In this document: positions 24,237-33,517 of the stretch, one piece after another
How positions within the stretch are numbered: the first letter of the stretch is position 1
How the letters are laid out: every line of letters starts with the position of its first letter
Source of the DNA: Streptomyces sp. NBC_00464
GTDB taxonomy: Bacteria; Actinomycetota; Actinomycetes; Streptomycetales; Streptomycetaceae
NCBI RefSeq assembly: GCF_036013915.1
Contig: NZ_CP107899.1
Span: 8,398,001-8,462,000 of the forward strand
Direction: 5' to 3'
Length of the DNA stretch: 64,000 bases
Notes under the pieces: generated by a model
What the model was told of the DNA's origin: nothing
What the model saw: only the letters and a program-made list of their open reading frames with translations
Database searches by the model: none
Program-made: the position numbers and the translations under genes

Positions 24237-25304
24237 ATGAGGATCGAACCAGTGACCGAACTCGGGAGCGGGGGCGCGCTCCGGCTGCCGCGCGCTCGGG
24301 TCGTGCCCCTGTCCGCCGCTCCGGCGTCGTACACCGCGGCGGTCGAGCGGTACCTCACAGGCGCGGGCATCGCGAAGTCCTCCGCGCGGATCTACCGGAT
24401 CTCGCTGACGACCTGGGGATGGATGCTCACCGGCGAACCGGCGCCGATTGGAGCCGCCCGCCGAGGCGCGAAGCCGCCCGTCTTCCCCGTCACCGCGATC
24501 GACGACCCGGCGCTGCCGGAAGTGCTGGCCGAGCTGGCCGCCGCGCGGGCGGACGAGATGGACGCCGACACCGTCAACCGGGAGCTGTCCATCGCGCGAA
24601 AAGCGATCGGCTGGTGGCAGCGCCAGGGCTGGATCGAATGCGATCCGACGATCGGCATCGAGCGACGGCCGGCGCCACCGGACCGCACCAAGGCTCTCGC
24701 GGAGAACCAGATCGCTGCCCTGTGGCGCCTCGACGTCGCGCTACGGGAGAAGACGCAGTGGAAGATGCTCTACGAGTCCGTCGCACGGGCCGACGAGGTG
24801 CTGTGCCTGAACGTGGAAGACCTCTACCCGCAGGACAAACGCGGGAAGATCACGGCCAAGGGCGGCGCGACCGAGTGGATTCACTGGCAGTCCGGCACCG
24901 CCCAGCTCCTGCCCCGCCTCATCGCCCGCCGCACCCGCGGCCCGCTGTTCCTCACCGACCGCAAGGCCCCGGCCGGAACCCCGACACTCGACGTGTGCCC
25001 GGAGACCGGCCGGGCCCGGCTCTCCTACCGCCGCGCTGAGGAGATCTTCGAGGAGAACACCCGGCTGCTGGCCAACCCCCTCGCCTCACCCGACGACATC
25101 GAGGACCTGGACGGGTGGACCCTGCACCGGCTACGTCACAGTGCCCTCACGCACGACGCGGAAGACGGCACCTCCACCCCGATGCTGCTGGCCCGCTCCC
25201 GCCACGCATCCGTCCGCTCCCTGGAGCGATACGCCCGCCCCGGCGTCGACTCGGTCGCCCGGCACGTCGCCGGACGCGACCCCGCTGCACGTCGCCGCAC
25301 GTAA
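24237..25304 (+). CDS. tyrosine-type site-specific recombinase/integrase
   Basis: 355 residues from ATG 24237 with GGGCGGGGCGGGC upstream. N-terminal SAM-like domain: YTAAVERYLTGAGIAKSSAR, then DADTVNRELSIARKAIGWWQ. Catalytic domain: Arg in LYESVARADEVLCLNVEDL, Lys near KITAKGGATEW, HxxR in WTLHRLRHSALTH, second His in ARSRHASVRSLERYARP, with the Tyr nucleophile in ERYARP. All five residues are present, so it is probably active. The three ATTTACTGCGG repeats lie immediately upstream. No linked excisionase is seen. Confidence 0.85.
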   Translation: MRIEPVTELGSGGALRLPRARVVPLSAAPASYTAAVERYLTGAGIAKSSARIYRISLTTWGWMLTGEPAPIGAARRGAKPPVFPVTAIDDPALPEVLAELAAARADEMDADTVNRELSIARKAIGWWQRQGWIECDPTIGIERRPAPPDRTKALAENQIAALWRLDVALREKTQWKMLYESVARADEVLCLNVEDLYPQDKRGKITAKGGATEWIHWQSGTAQLLPRLIARRTRGPLFLTDRKAPAGTPTLDVCPETGRARLSYRRAEEIFEENTRLLANPLASPDDIEDLDGWTLHRLRHSALTHDAEDGTSTPMLLARSRHASVRSLERYARPGVDSVARHVAGRDPAARRRT

Positions 25305-25511
25305 ATCCGAGCGCATCAGGGCTTCAAGATCATCCCGTTGCCCCTTTGCCACGTATCTCGGTCACACCCCAGGCAGTGGCACCACCCGACAGCCCCGGCG
25401 GCCGGGCTGCACGGCAAGCACCGTCCCGAGGGCGACGACCAGGCTGACGGCCGCGCGCATGTCGTACGTTGCCCTGCGCCGCGACGATCCGCGATCACCG
25501 TTCGTGCTCCG

Positions 25512-26030
25512 TCAGCCCTCCGAGGTGCCCATGGACTCGAAGGTCTCGCGCATCAGCTCGTCGATGGTTCCCGGCTTGTCGGCCAGGGAGTCGAACAGGT
25601 CGGCGAGCAGCCACAGCACGAAGCCGTGGACCATGGCCTCCTTCGGCTCGATCGTTCCGAACCGGTCGCGCCAGGCCACGGTGTCCATGCCCATGGCGGC
25701 GGCCATGAGGACTCCGGTCACCATCGGCACCTGCTCCGGGTCGGCCATCTCGAATGAGGGCAGCCGACGGATCACGGCAGGGATGAGGTCATTGAGCGGA
25801 TCGAGCTGCTCCCCGCCCCCGGGCGGCTCAGCGATCAGGTACCCGGTCAGCACCCCCACCAGGAACACCGTGCCCCGGGAGACTTCCTCACGCCCGACGG
25901 AGTCGATCGCGGCCTTCACTCGCTGCTGCGCCTCCTGGCGCTCCTTGGCGGGCGTCCGCTTCTCCAAGACCCTGTAGGTGTCCCACGCCGCACGGACCGC
26001 CTCATCCACCACTACGCCGTCGCTACTCAT
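25512..26030 (-). CDS. hypothetical protein
   Basis: 172 residues from ATG 26030 (MSSDGVVVDEAVRAAWDTYR); GTG 26084 is an alternative. It is mainly helical: AKERQEAQQRVKAAIDSVGR, GTVFLVGVLTGYLIAEPPGG, VPMVTGVLMAAAMGMDTVAW, KEAMVHGFVLWLLADLFDSL. Two stretches are moderately hydrophobic but not clear membrane helices. No family is recognised. It faces away from the integrase at 24237 and has no operon partner. Confidence 0.6.
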   Translation of the reverse strand: MSSDGVVVDEAVRAAWDTYRVLEKRTPAKERQEAQQRVKAAIDSVGREEVSRGTVFLVGVLTGYLIAEPPGGGEQLDPLNDLIPAVIRRLPSFEMADPEQVPMVTGVLMAAAMGMDTVAWRDRFGTIEPKEAMVHGFVLWLLADLFDSLADKPGTIDELMRETFESMGTSEG

Positions 26031-26649
26031 GAAGGTGACCGTAGGCGAGACGACTTGATCCGCGAAGACCGGCACCGGTGTCACGCACAGTCCTGCCCTG
26101 TGAGGTCCATGAGCCTTACAGGGCGTTTCCCCAGGCAGAATCGGGTGAGCTATGAGGCTGTGAGGGTGTGAGACAGAGGTCGCGCCGGTTCCTCCGCACG
26201 CCCTGCCCCGGCCGCCGGCCCGGAGGACGATGGAGTCGTGGGAACCCGCGACCAGGATCAGGACGCCGTCGTCGAACCCGCGTGGCCGCCGCTCACCGCA
26301 GACAGGCCCGTAAGATCACGGCTGGGCTGCGCGCGGCGATGGAGGACATCCGGCGCTCCGTCGCGCTGCTCACCTCCCCGGGTCCGCGCCGCCCACTCCG
26401 CCCGCGTCTGGGAGTCGCGGGCCGCGGCCCCACCACCGGGCGACTGCCCGCAGGCTCTCCGGGTGTGGCTTTGATCGTTGGTTGGCGAGGCTGGGGATTC
26501 GAAGCCCCAGGTGGCCGTGTTTCGTGGATTTCTTGCTGGCGGCTCCGTTGGCCGCTTGGTGGCGAGTCAGACCGCACAACGGTGACGCTCTGTAGTGTAG
26601 TGGCGGTTCAGAACCCGCCCCCGGCCCGGCCGGCGCATCTCCGCCGATA
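26031..26649. other. non-coding stretch with a DNA-binding-protein scrap
   Basis: No intact gene. Around 26270-26400 (plus strand) a frame reads AHRRQARKITAGLRAAMEDI then RRSVALLTS, like the N-terminal part of the plasmid DNA-binding protein whose middle appears at 17980-18130. Nothing else is recognisable. A T-arm-like hairpin at 26491-26510 was considered and not accepted as a tRNA. Confidence 0.4.
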
Positions 26650-27717
26650 ATGTCCCCTCGTATGGACAACGTTGAACTGAGCGACGCCCTAGCGGACTTC
26701 GCGGGTCTCGTCCGTCGCGTCGAGGAGACCGGCAAGCGGGTGTGTGTCGTCGAGGGCGGCGAGCCAACGAGTGTGCTCCTCCCCGCGGCGGAACTCGCCG
26801 AGCTGGAACACTTTGCCCAACGGGCCCGCGACGGAGCACGACACCGGCCCAGATCCAGATCGGGGCAGGGCCACCCGTTCGGCCCGGACCCGCAGGCCCC
26901 GTACATCCGGTACGTACACGCCGACGGGGGGCGGATGACCTTCGTGCGGGACCGAGTGGTCGTGGCCGAGCTGAGGTCCGTGGCAGAGCTCGACTGGCTG
27001 GAGGACAGGGCGCGCACCGCCCGCCAGGGCTACATGCCCCCGAAGCAGGCGGCCGCGTTCGAGGAGTTCCTCGCCCGCCAAGGCCCGGTGGGCGACGGCA
27101 TGGCATGGATCGCCGGCAGCTGGCGGTGCCAAGAACCCTTCACGAAACTCGTGTTCATCAAAGGGCCGACCGCCGAGGATGTCGCCCTCGCCTACGGGGC
27201 CGACCCGCAAGATATCGCCGACGGGCTGCTGCTCCACCAGGTCGAGGAGCGGGACGCACGGGAGGGCACCGACGACCTCACCCGCGTGCTGGCCTTCGGG
27301 GAGGAGAACGGCTGGACGTGGCTGGGCTACCACGACGTCGACCACGCCTTCTCGCGCTCCCTCGACCCGCCTCCCGAGCAGCGGATCACGCTCAGCGCGA
27401 CCATGGCCAAAGGCATCTACGCCTTCAGCTACTTCGAGGACGGCGTGTACCAGAACCCCTTCCCGATCGAGGACGGCGCCGAAGACCGGCGGGACATGTA
27501 CGAGCTCATCTGGTACACCCCGGGCGAGGCGCCGTTCGCCCCGGAAGCACCACTGTCCTTCCTCAACCTGCACCTCCGCATCGCGGAGAAGGCAAACAAC
27601 TGGCCGGACAACATCGCGCTCTTCTTCGAAGGCCTGGAACGGGCCTTCGGCCTCACCCTGCCCCGGAAAGCAATCACCTCCGGAAACGTACGCTGCGCCC
27701 ATCCGACCCGCCGCTGA
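26650..27717 (+). CDS. Phd/YefM-like N-terminus fused to an uncharacterised domain
   Basis: 355 residues from ATG 26650; a second in-frame ATG at 26662 starts the recognisable part. MDNVELSDALADFAGLVRRV, EETGKRVCVVEGGEPTSVLL and PAAELAELEHF form a Phd/YefM-type DNA-binding antitoxin domain. The larger C-terminal part has GWTWLGYHDVDHAFSRSLDP, TMAKGIYAFSYFEDGVYQNP and LHLRIAEKANNWPDNIALFF. This resembles DUF6461-like modules with a YAFSYFEDG strand. The fusion might be an antitoxin carrying its own sensor or effector. No toxin gene is adjacent. Function is inferred only. Confidence 0.6.
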   Translation: MSPRMDNVELSDALADFAGLVRRVEETGKRVCVVEGGEPTSVLLPAAELAELEHFAQRARDGARHRPRSRSGQGHPFGPDPQAPYIRYVHADGGRMTFVRDRVVVAELRSVAELDWLEDRARTARQGYMPPKQAAAFEEFLARQGPVGDGMAWIAGSWRCQEPFTKLVFIKGPTAEDVALAYGADPQDIADGLLLHQVEERDAREGTDDLTRVLAFGEENGWTWLGYHDVDHAFSRSLDPPPEQRITLSATMAKGIYAFSYFEDGVYQNPFPIEDGAEDRRDMYELIWYTPGEAPFAPEAPLSFLNLHLRIAEKANNWPDNIALFFEGLERAFGLTLPRKAITSGNVRCAHPTRR

Positions 27718-27979
27718 ACCAGGGGCGCGAGGCGCACTACCGGGACCCCGGTACGCCTCACCACGTACAGCTGCGCCAGGACGGCGCGAACCCGCCTGGT
27801 GCAAACGAGGCCTCGAGCGAGCGTGACTCACAGTCACCGCCTGCCAGTGCCCGACCTCCCGCGCACATGTGAGGAGCACGGAGCGTACTTACGGGCCGGG
27901 TTCCCACAGAGTGCTCCCGGGCCCGCCTGCCCGGCGATACCGTGGTGAGACACGCCAGTTCTGCCCTCTGGAGCCCTCG

Positions 27980-28213
27980 ATGAGCGAACAGCCGGCCCCC
28001 GCCGACACCGCCGCCCGGCAGCTGGAGCCCGCAGCCGCCGACGCGGTGCGCGCGTACGCGGCCAAGGCCCGTGCCGACGCCGACCGGTTCGCCGCCGTCC
28101 TGGAGGACATCGCCACCAACGGTCTGCCCGACCCCGAGCAGTGCACGCCGTGGGAGGAACTACGCGAGACCCACCTCACCCGTCTCGCCGCCCAGCGCCC
28201 GGCCGTCGCCTGA
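27980..28213 (+). CDS. small helical protein, probable antitoxin
   Basis: 77 residues from ATG 27980 (MSEQPAPADTAARQLEPAAA). One long helical stretch, DAVRAYAAKARADADRFAAV and LEDIATNGLPDPEQCTPWEE, then LRETHLTRLAAQRPAVA. No DNA-binding motif is evident. Its TGA overlaps the ATG of the RelE-like gene (28213), an antitoxin-toxin arrangement. It is not related in sequence to the DUF6247 antitoxin at 17197. Confidence 0.65.
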   Translation: MSEQPAPADTAARQLEPAAADAVRAYAAKARADADRFAAVLEDIATNGLPDPEQCTPWEELRETHLTRLAAQRPAVA

Positions 28214-28485
28214 TGCCCAGGCAGCACCGCCGACGCCGCGCCCGGATCACGTTCTCCGACTCCGCCGCGAAGCAGATGGAGAACCTGACCAGCGAGGCCG
28301 ACATCCACGCCCTGGACCGCGCCCTGGTCGTCATCTCCGTCGACCCCGACGCCGGAGAGCCGCTCCCCGGGACCGCCGCCGGCCCCCGGCTGCGCCAGTA
28401 CGCCGACGAAGTCGAGCGCGTCCGGATCCTGTATTGGGTGACGGCCCTGAAGACCGTGGTGGTCGTGGCCTTCATCGAGGCGTAG
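28213..28485 (+). CDS. RelE-superfamily toxin-like protein
   Basis: 90 residues from ATG 28213. RRARITFSDSAAKQMENLTS and then GPRLRQYADEVERVRILYWV, TALKTVVVVAFIEA follow the RelE pattern of N-terminal strand, helix pair, and central strands with VRILYWV and TVVVVAF. Basic residues at both ends could bind mRNA. It is preceded, with overlap, by its presumed antitoxin. Confidence in the RelE assignment is moderate. Confidence 0.68.
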   Translation: MPRQHRRRRARITFSDSAAKQMENLTSEADIHALDRALVVISVDPDAGEPLPGTAAGPRLRQYADEVERVRILYWVTALKTVVVVAFIEA

Positions 28486-28691
28486 CAGCCGCCTGCTGCC
28501 CTCCCGCTGCTCGTGCTGCACGGCTGCATGGTGGCTCGGGAGGCAGCGCATCATTCGCACGGCCCGATCGGCACACAGGTACGGCTCGTGCAGCAAGCCG
28601 GCCTCCCGGGTGCAGCAGACGCTGCCGATGTGCGCTGCATCCGGATGCGGATTGGTCTGGAGGACCAGAACAACCTGGTTCACCTGGCGCA

Positions 28692-28934
28692 ATGGGCTTG
28701 AGGATCGATATTAATGCCGCCTCTGGCACCATTCTCGGAGGTCTGGCTGCTGCAGGCGGTCAGTTCACGGTCGCCGGAACAGCAGCGGCCATAACGCTCG
28801 TGCCCTACGTCGCCAGCAAATTCATGACTCGACGCCAGGAGATCGCGACCTCGCCGGTGGCCTTCCTGCTCGCCGCTGACCGGGATCTCACTGGCAGGCG
28901 CTTGCTGAACATGCGACGAGGTTCCTGGTGGTGA
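28692..28934 (+). CDS. small hydrophobic hypothetical protein, probably a fragment
   Basis: 80 residues starting MGLRIDINAASGTILGGLAA, with a hydrophobic middle (TVAGTAAAITLVPYVASKFM) and a basic tail. No ribosome-binding site is clear and the preceding codons in another frame (DVRCIRMRIGLEDQNNLVHL) look like part of a larger lost gene. It may be a relic. Confidence 0.35.
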   Translation: MGLRIDINAASGTILGGLAAAGGQFTVAGTAAAITLVPYVASKFMTRRQEIATSPVAFLLAADRDLTGRRLLNMRRGSWW

Positions 28935-29008
28935 GCATCTCTTGCCCTCACGGGTAACACGGCTTGCGACCTGCCCGGGGGCAGCACCTGTGCGTTGGTC
29001 GAGTGGGT

Positions 29009-29419
29009 TCAAGCGACACGAAGTTTCTTACGCCGTTCGAGGGCGAGCTGCTCGCGGTAGTGCTCGACGGCCTGGTGGAACCGGGTGACAAACTCCGGGT
29101 CGTCCAGGCGGTCCTCGACGGGCATGTCATCGATGGCGCGCTGCGCCGCGGCGGGTGACTCGTATCCGGCGAGCGTCGCGTTGATCCGGTAGAGGCCGTT
29201 GCGCTGCTTGGTGACCAGGCGGGCGAGTATCAGGTCGCGGAGGCCGGAGGTGACGCTGGGGCGGCTCAGTCCCGGCAGGGCCGCGATCTGGTTCTGGCCC
29301 ATCTCCACGCGGCCGCCGGACTCGCTGCGGGAGCGCAGGGTGAGCAGCACGCGGTAGGCAGGCTGGGGGAGGTCCAGGGCCGCGACGACGCCTTCGCCGT
29401 TGACCGGTGTGAATAACAT
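29009..29419 (-). CDS. RepL-like winged-helix protein
   Basis: 136 residues from ATG 29419 (MLFTPVNGEGVVAALDLPQP) with CAGGGGG upstream. The winged helix reads AYRVLLTLRSRSESGGRVEM, GQNQIAALPGLSRPSVTSGL, RDLILARLVTKQRNGLYRIN. The NGLYRIN wing is typical of the RepL plasmid-replication/winged-helix family. A C-terminal helix follows (VTRFHQAVEHYREQLALERR). It is immediately downstream, on the same strand, of the coding sequence interrupted by the Tn3 element. It is probably a replication or regulatory protein of a lost plasmid or ICE. Confidence 0.65.
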   Translation of the reverse strand: MLFTPVNGEGVVAALDLPQPAYRVLLTLRSRSESGGRVEMGQNQIAALPGLSRPSVTSGLRDLILARLVTKQRNGLYRINATLAGYESPAAAQRAIDDMPVEDRLDDPEFVTRFHQAVEHYREQLALERRKKLRVA

Positions 29420-29559
29420 GCCCCCTGCTCCTTCTCCTCTTGTGCGTCGAACCGCTTGCGTCGTTCCCGTCGCTTCGCGGCGCGTTCCTTGCGGAGCTCG
29501 TCGATCGCCTCGCGCATGTGCTGCAGCGACGGGTGGCGCACCAGTTCCGACAGGCTTCC
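29420..29559 (-). pseudogene. 3' part of the gene interrupted by the Tn3-family transposon
   Basis: Minus-strand codons read GSLSELVRHPSLQHMREAID, ELRKERAAKRRERRKRFDAQ, EEKEQG. Deleting the transposon and one TGCCC joins this in frame to YVQVDQQDALEELRA at 43348-43400. The product was a basic, helical tail of a RepL-like winged-helix protein whose front half lies at 43365-43640. Confidence 0.6.
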
Positions 29560-29564
29560 TGCCC
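29560..29564. repeat. left target-site duplication TGCCC
   Basis: TGCCC directly abuts the left terminal inverted repeat and recurs at 43348-43352 next to the right one. Five bases is the standard Tn3-family duplication. Confidence 0.9.
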
Positions 29565-29615
29565 GGCCCTGTTCTCGTATAGCTACCGCCAAGTGGCGTG
29601 TAGCACTGAGTAACT
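29565..29615 (+). repeat. left terminal inverted repeat of the Tn3-family transposon
   Basis: Starts GGCCCTGTTCTCGTATAGCT. It matches the reverse complement of 43297-43347 at 48 of 51 positions (mismatches at repeat positions 28, 33 and 41). The first 27 bases are identical. tnpA starts 63 bases inside it. Confidence 0.92.
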
Positions 29616-29677
29616 TCCGTAGCCCCTCGTTTCCCCGCCTGGGTCGCCTCGTTGAGCTGAACGAGTGACGGCGAAGG

Positions 29678-31827
29678 ATGGGGCGCATGCGGCAGGACTG
29701 GGAGCCGGAAGACCTGATCGAGGTCTGGACGCTGCTCGAAGACGACATGAAGAAGGTACGGAACAAGTCCGGGGCGACCCGGTTGGGATTTGCGCTGTTG
29801 CTCAAGTTCTTCGAGGTGGAGGCCCGGTTCCCGGAGTCCGCCAAGGAGATGCCCGCGGCGGCGGTGGAGTACGTGGCCCAGCAGGTGAAGGTCCCCGCCG
29901 AGGCGTGGGACGCCTACGACTGGCAGGGCGACCGGATCAAGCGGCACCGCAAGGAGATCCGGGAGGCGTATGGGTTCCGGGCGAACACCGAGGAGGACCA
30001 GGAGCGGCTGGCCGAGTGGCTGGCCGCTGAGCTGTGTCCGGTGGAGCTGTCGCGGGATCGGCTGGCGGCAGCGGTGGTGGCACGCTGCCGTAACGACCAC
30101 ATCGAGCCGCCGGCCCCAGGCCGGGTCGGGCGGCTGGTGGGCAAGGCGGTCAAGGACTTCGAGGCCCAGTTCTGCCGCAGCAGGATGGAGCGGATCTCAC
30201 ACGCGACGCGGTCGCGCCTGGAGGACCTGGTCGCCGGCAGCCACGACGAGACGGGCGAGGGAGCGGACGGCCATGATGCGGTGTCGGCCGGCGGGCGTTC
30301 GCACTTCGCCGAGCTGAAGGCCGACCCGGGGGCGCCGGGCCTGGAGAGCCTGCTGGCGGAGGTGAACAAGCTTCAGCGGGTGCGGCGGCTGGAGCTGCCC
30401 GCGGACTTGTTCGCGGACGTGTCGGAGAAGCTGGTGGACGCGTGGCGGGCGCGGGCGTCGAAGGAGTACCCGGCGAACCTGGAGCGGATGAAGCCGCCGC
30501 GGCGCCTGACGCTACTGGCCGCGCTGTGTCATGTGCGGCAGACGGAGATCACCGACTCGCTGGTGGACCTGTTCATCCAGCTCGTGCTGAAGATCAACAC
30601 CCGGGCGGAGCGGAAGGTCGACAAGGAGCTGAACGCCGAGCTGAAGAAGGTCCGGGGCAAGGAGGGGATGCTGCTGCGGGTCGCGGAGGCGGCGCTGTCC
30701 GAGCCGTCCGGCACCGTGCGGCGGGTGATCTATCCGGTGGTCGGCGGGGAGAAGACGCTGAAGGCGCTGGCAGCGGAGGCCGCGGCGAACGAGGCCCGCT
30801 ACAAGGCGAGGGTCCGCACGGTGCTGCGGTCGTCGTACTCGGCGCACTGGCGCCGGATGCTCTCGCCGCTGCTGGGCGCGCTGGAGCTGAAGTGCAACAA
30901 CACTGCCTACCGGCCGGTGATGGACGCTATCGATCTGCTCCAGCGCTACCTGGACCAGCCGCTGAAGGAGGGCGCGTTCTTCGATCCGGCGGAGAGCGTG
31001 CCGCTCGCGGGGGTGGTGCCCGAGCACTGGCGGGCGGCGGTGGTGGACGACAAGGGCCGTGTCGAGCGCATCCCGTACGAGCTGTGCGTGCTGGTCGCTT
31101 TGCGGGACGCGGTGCGGCGCCGGGAGATTTGGGTGGTGGGGGCGAACCGGTGGCGTAACCCGGAGGACGACCTGCCGGCGGACTTCGAGGACAACCGGGA
31201 CGTGCACTACGCCGCGCTGGGCCAGCCGCAGGACGCCGGGGAGTTCATCGCCGCCCTGCAAGGCAAGCTCCGCACCTCGCTGGACCGCTTCGAGCAGGCG
31301 CTGGCGGAGGGCACGACCGGCGGGGTGGCGATCGTCAAGAAGCACGGCGAGCCGTGGATCAGGGTCTCCCCACGCGACAAGCTGGAGGAGCCCGAGAGCC
31401 TGGTGGCCATCAAGGGCGAGATCGAGCGGCGCTGGGGCACCATCGACCTGCTGGACATCCTGAAATACGCCGAGTTCGACACGGACTTCATCGCCGAGTT
31501 CACCTCGGTCGCCACCAGAGAGATGCTGTCCAAGGATGTGCTGCGGCGCCGGCTGCTGCTGGTCCTGTTCGGTCTGGGCACGAACATGGGGATCAAGCGG
31601 GTCGCGGTGACGGGCAAGCACGGCGAGTCGGAGGCGACGCTGCGGCGGGTGCGGCACCTCTTCGTCAACCGCGCCAACATGCGCGCGGCCTTGCGCAAGC
31701 TGGTGAACGCCACCTTCGCCGTCCGCGATGAGATGTGGTGGGGCACGGGCACTGCGTGCGCCTCCGACAGCCGCAAGTTCGGCGCATGGTCCAGCAACCT
31801 GATGACCGAGTGGCACCAGCGCTACCG
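29678..31827 (+). pseudogene. tnpA: Tn3-family transposase TnpA, N-terminal part (interrupted)
   Basis: The open frame starts at ATG 29678 (alternative ATG 29687, MRQDWEPEDLIE, with GAAGG upstream) and runs to TAG 31873. The transposase sequence stops at about codon 716, just after MTEWHQRY. The N-terminal DUF4158-like region is complete (ATRLGFALLLKFFEVEARFP, YVAQQVKVPAEAWDAYDWQG). The catalytic domain begins with LLDILKYAEFDTDFIAEFTS and includes the first catalytic Asp in WWGTGTACASDSRKFGAWSS. The remaining DDE residues lie at 37588-38485, after a ~5.76-kb insertion. The last 15 codons of the open frame come from the inserted element. Confidence 0.88.
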
Positions 31828-31979
31828 AACTGGAGTAGGAGCGGGTTCCCCGGAGCTCTCCCTCGCCGCGTAGCCGCATCTCAGCAGCTCAACCACCAAC
31901 CGCAGTCCGAACGCCAGCCGTACGGGATTCCGCCAGTTTCACCAGGATTCATGGAGAGATTCGTGTAATCTGCCGTGCT

Positions 31980-33173
31980 GTGGTGGATTCCAGGACACGC
32001 CTGCTGTCCGTCGTACGGCCCCGCGGGGGTGGCGACGCCGAGGACCCTACCGAGGAGCCGGTGCTGGAGCCGGACCTGGCCGACATCGTCACGCTGCAGC
32101 GGCGCCAGTCGGCCGCCCTCACCGATGGGGACGAGGAGTCGTTCTTCCTGGACACCGTCGCCGAGTACCAGTGGGCCCGGGACGCGGCCGGGCTGGCGGT
32201 CACGACGCTGGACCGGCTGGTCAAGCCGGTCATCGAGATCTGCCAGCACTACGGCCTGGTGCCATGGCGGCTCACCCCTCGGCAGGTCGACCGGTACTTC
32301 GCCGGGCCGGGCAAGCGCGGCCGCTCCACGGTCCGGCAGAAGATGAATCAGATCGACCACTACTTCGCGTTCCTCGAACAGCGCTATGCCGGAGAGATCG
32401 CCCGCCGGTTCGGGGCGGCTGTCGAGTCGCCCATCGACCCGTTCAACCGGCCGAAGCACCGCGGGGACTTCGGGCTGCGGGTGCCACCGTCACACCGGGC
32501 CACCCGGGAGTTCTTCGCCGGTTGGCGCAACTCGTTGGAAGACGCGCGTAAGCCCGTCATCGCCCGCCGCGACTACGTGATGGGCAAGCTCACCTACATC
32601 TCTGGAGTGCGGGCCGCCGAACTGTGCGGCGTGTGCATCGGAGACGTCCACTGGGAGTCCGGGCAGTGGGGCCGCTTCCTCGTCAACGGCAAAGGCGCCC
32701 ACGGTTCCGGTCCCCGGCAGCGGGAGGCATACCTGTTCCAGGAGGGCCGCGACCTCCTGTGGTGGTACATCGAGGAGGTCCGGGGCGAGTTCAGCGACGA
32801 CCCGGAGGACCCGAGGGCACCGTTGTTCCCTTCCGAACGCCTGCCGCCGGCGGTCGCGGCGCTGAACGTGCCGACGCCGGGCATCGCGGTGACGCCGTCG
32901 ACCTTCCGCAAGGCGCTGAAGACGGCCGGGCAGCGGTTCCTCACCGGCCCGGTCACCCATCTTCACCCCCACCTGCTAAGACATGCTTGCGCGACCCACA
33001 ACTATGAGCGCGGGATGTCGCTGTGGGAGGTGCAGAAAATGCTCGGACACGACCGGCCAACGACCACGGTTTCGTACCTCGCGACCGCTCACGCGGATCC
33101 TGAGGTGGCGAGCCTGGCCGCCTCCGGGCGGGCCGTGCAGCGACTGGTGATGGACAAGGGGAATCTGCGGTGA
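31980..33173 (+). CDS. tyrosine recombinase of the nested element (TnpA-like of Tn554 class)
   Basis: 397 residues from GTG 31980. An N-terminal core-binding domain (TVAEYQWARDAAGLAVTTLD, VRQKMNQIDHYFAFLEQRYA) precedes a complete catalytic domain. Catalytic Arg is in LTYISGVRAAELCGVCIGDV, Lys near FLVNGKGAHGSG, HxxR in HLHPHLLRHACATHNYERGM, second His in KMLGHDRPTTTVSYLATAH, and the Tyr in TTVSYL. It should be the active strand-exchange enzyme of the insertion. Its stop overlaps the next start (GTGA, 33170), so the first two genes are coupled. Confidence 0.88.
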   Translation: MVDSRTRLLSVVRPRGGGDAEDPTEEPVLEPDLADIVTLQRRQSAALTDGDEESFFLDTVAEYQWARDAAGLAVTTLDRLVKPVIEICQHYGLVPWRLTPRQVDRYFAGPGKRGRSTVRQKMNQIDHYFAFLEQRYAGEIARRFGAAVESPIDPFNRPKHRGDFGLRVPPSHRATREFFAGWRNSLEDARKPVIARRDYVMGKLTYISGVRAAELCGVCIGDVHWESGQWGRFLVNGKGAHGSGPRQREAYLFQEGRDLLWWYIEEVRGEFSDDPEDPRAPLFPSERLPPAVAALNVPTPGIAVTPSTFRKALKTAGQRFLTGPVTHLHPHLLRHACATHNYERGMSLWEVQKMLGHDRPTTTVSYLATAHADPEVASLAASGRAVQRLVMDKGNLR

Positions 33174-33517
33174 AGTGGAATCTGCGCTGGGCAGCGGCCA
33201 AGCGTGACATCTGGCGGCCCAGCGACCTACTGGCCGCGTTCCAACAGGTCGGCTTCAACCCGTCGTTGAGCAAGGTCGCCGCCCTGTGGGGCGGCAAGCC
33301 GATCTCGGTGAGGCTGGACGACCTGGACAAGATGTGCGCCGCGCTGAACTGCACGGTCGCCGACCTGCTGGAGGCCGAGCCGCTGGCCGCCGCCGACGGA
33401 GACGAGCGGGAAACCGGCAAACGGGCGGTGGGGGCCGAGGATGGAGCGGTCCGACCGGTCCGACCGATCCCACGCAAGGGCCAGGGCCGCTCGCGCCGGT
33501 CGCTGCCGCCGAACTGA
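33170..33517 (+). CDS. small HTH (XRE/Cro-like) protein of the nested element
   Basis: 115 residues from GTG 33170. The first 70 residues read LAAFQQVGFNPSLSKVAALW, GGKPISVRLDDLDKMCAALN, CTVADLLEAEP. This is the end of a Cro/XRE-type helix-turn-helix (the LDKMCAALNCTVADLL signature). A charged, disordered tail ends RKGQGRSRRSLPPN. It occupies the place of the small third protein of Tn554-like elements (TnpC) and may set orientation or regulate the operon. It overlaps both neighbours. Confidence 0.72.
   Translation: MKWNLRWAAAKRDIWRPSDLLAAFQQVGFNPSLSKVAALWGGKPISVRLDDLDKMCAALNCTVADLLEAEPLAAADGDERETGKRAVGAEDGAVRPVRPIPRKGQGRSRRSLPPN

Noticed and set aside
26488..26512. T-arm-like hairpin (CTGGGGATTCGAAGCCCCAG) suggesting a tRNA 3' end or attachment site.
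   Set aside because: Neither strand gives a matching acceptor stem, D-arm or anticodon arm around it, and the loop does not fit a normal T-loop.
31828..31979. Search for a terminal inverted repeat of the nested element.
   Set aside because: Only short shared words (GCGGGTTC; GGATTC[A/C]TGGA) occur at unequal distances from the two ends, so I do not claim a terminal repeat.
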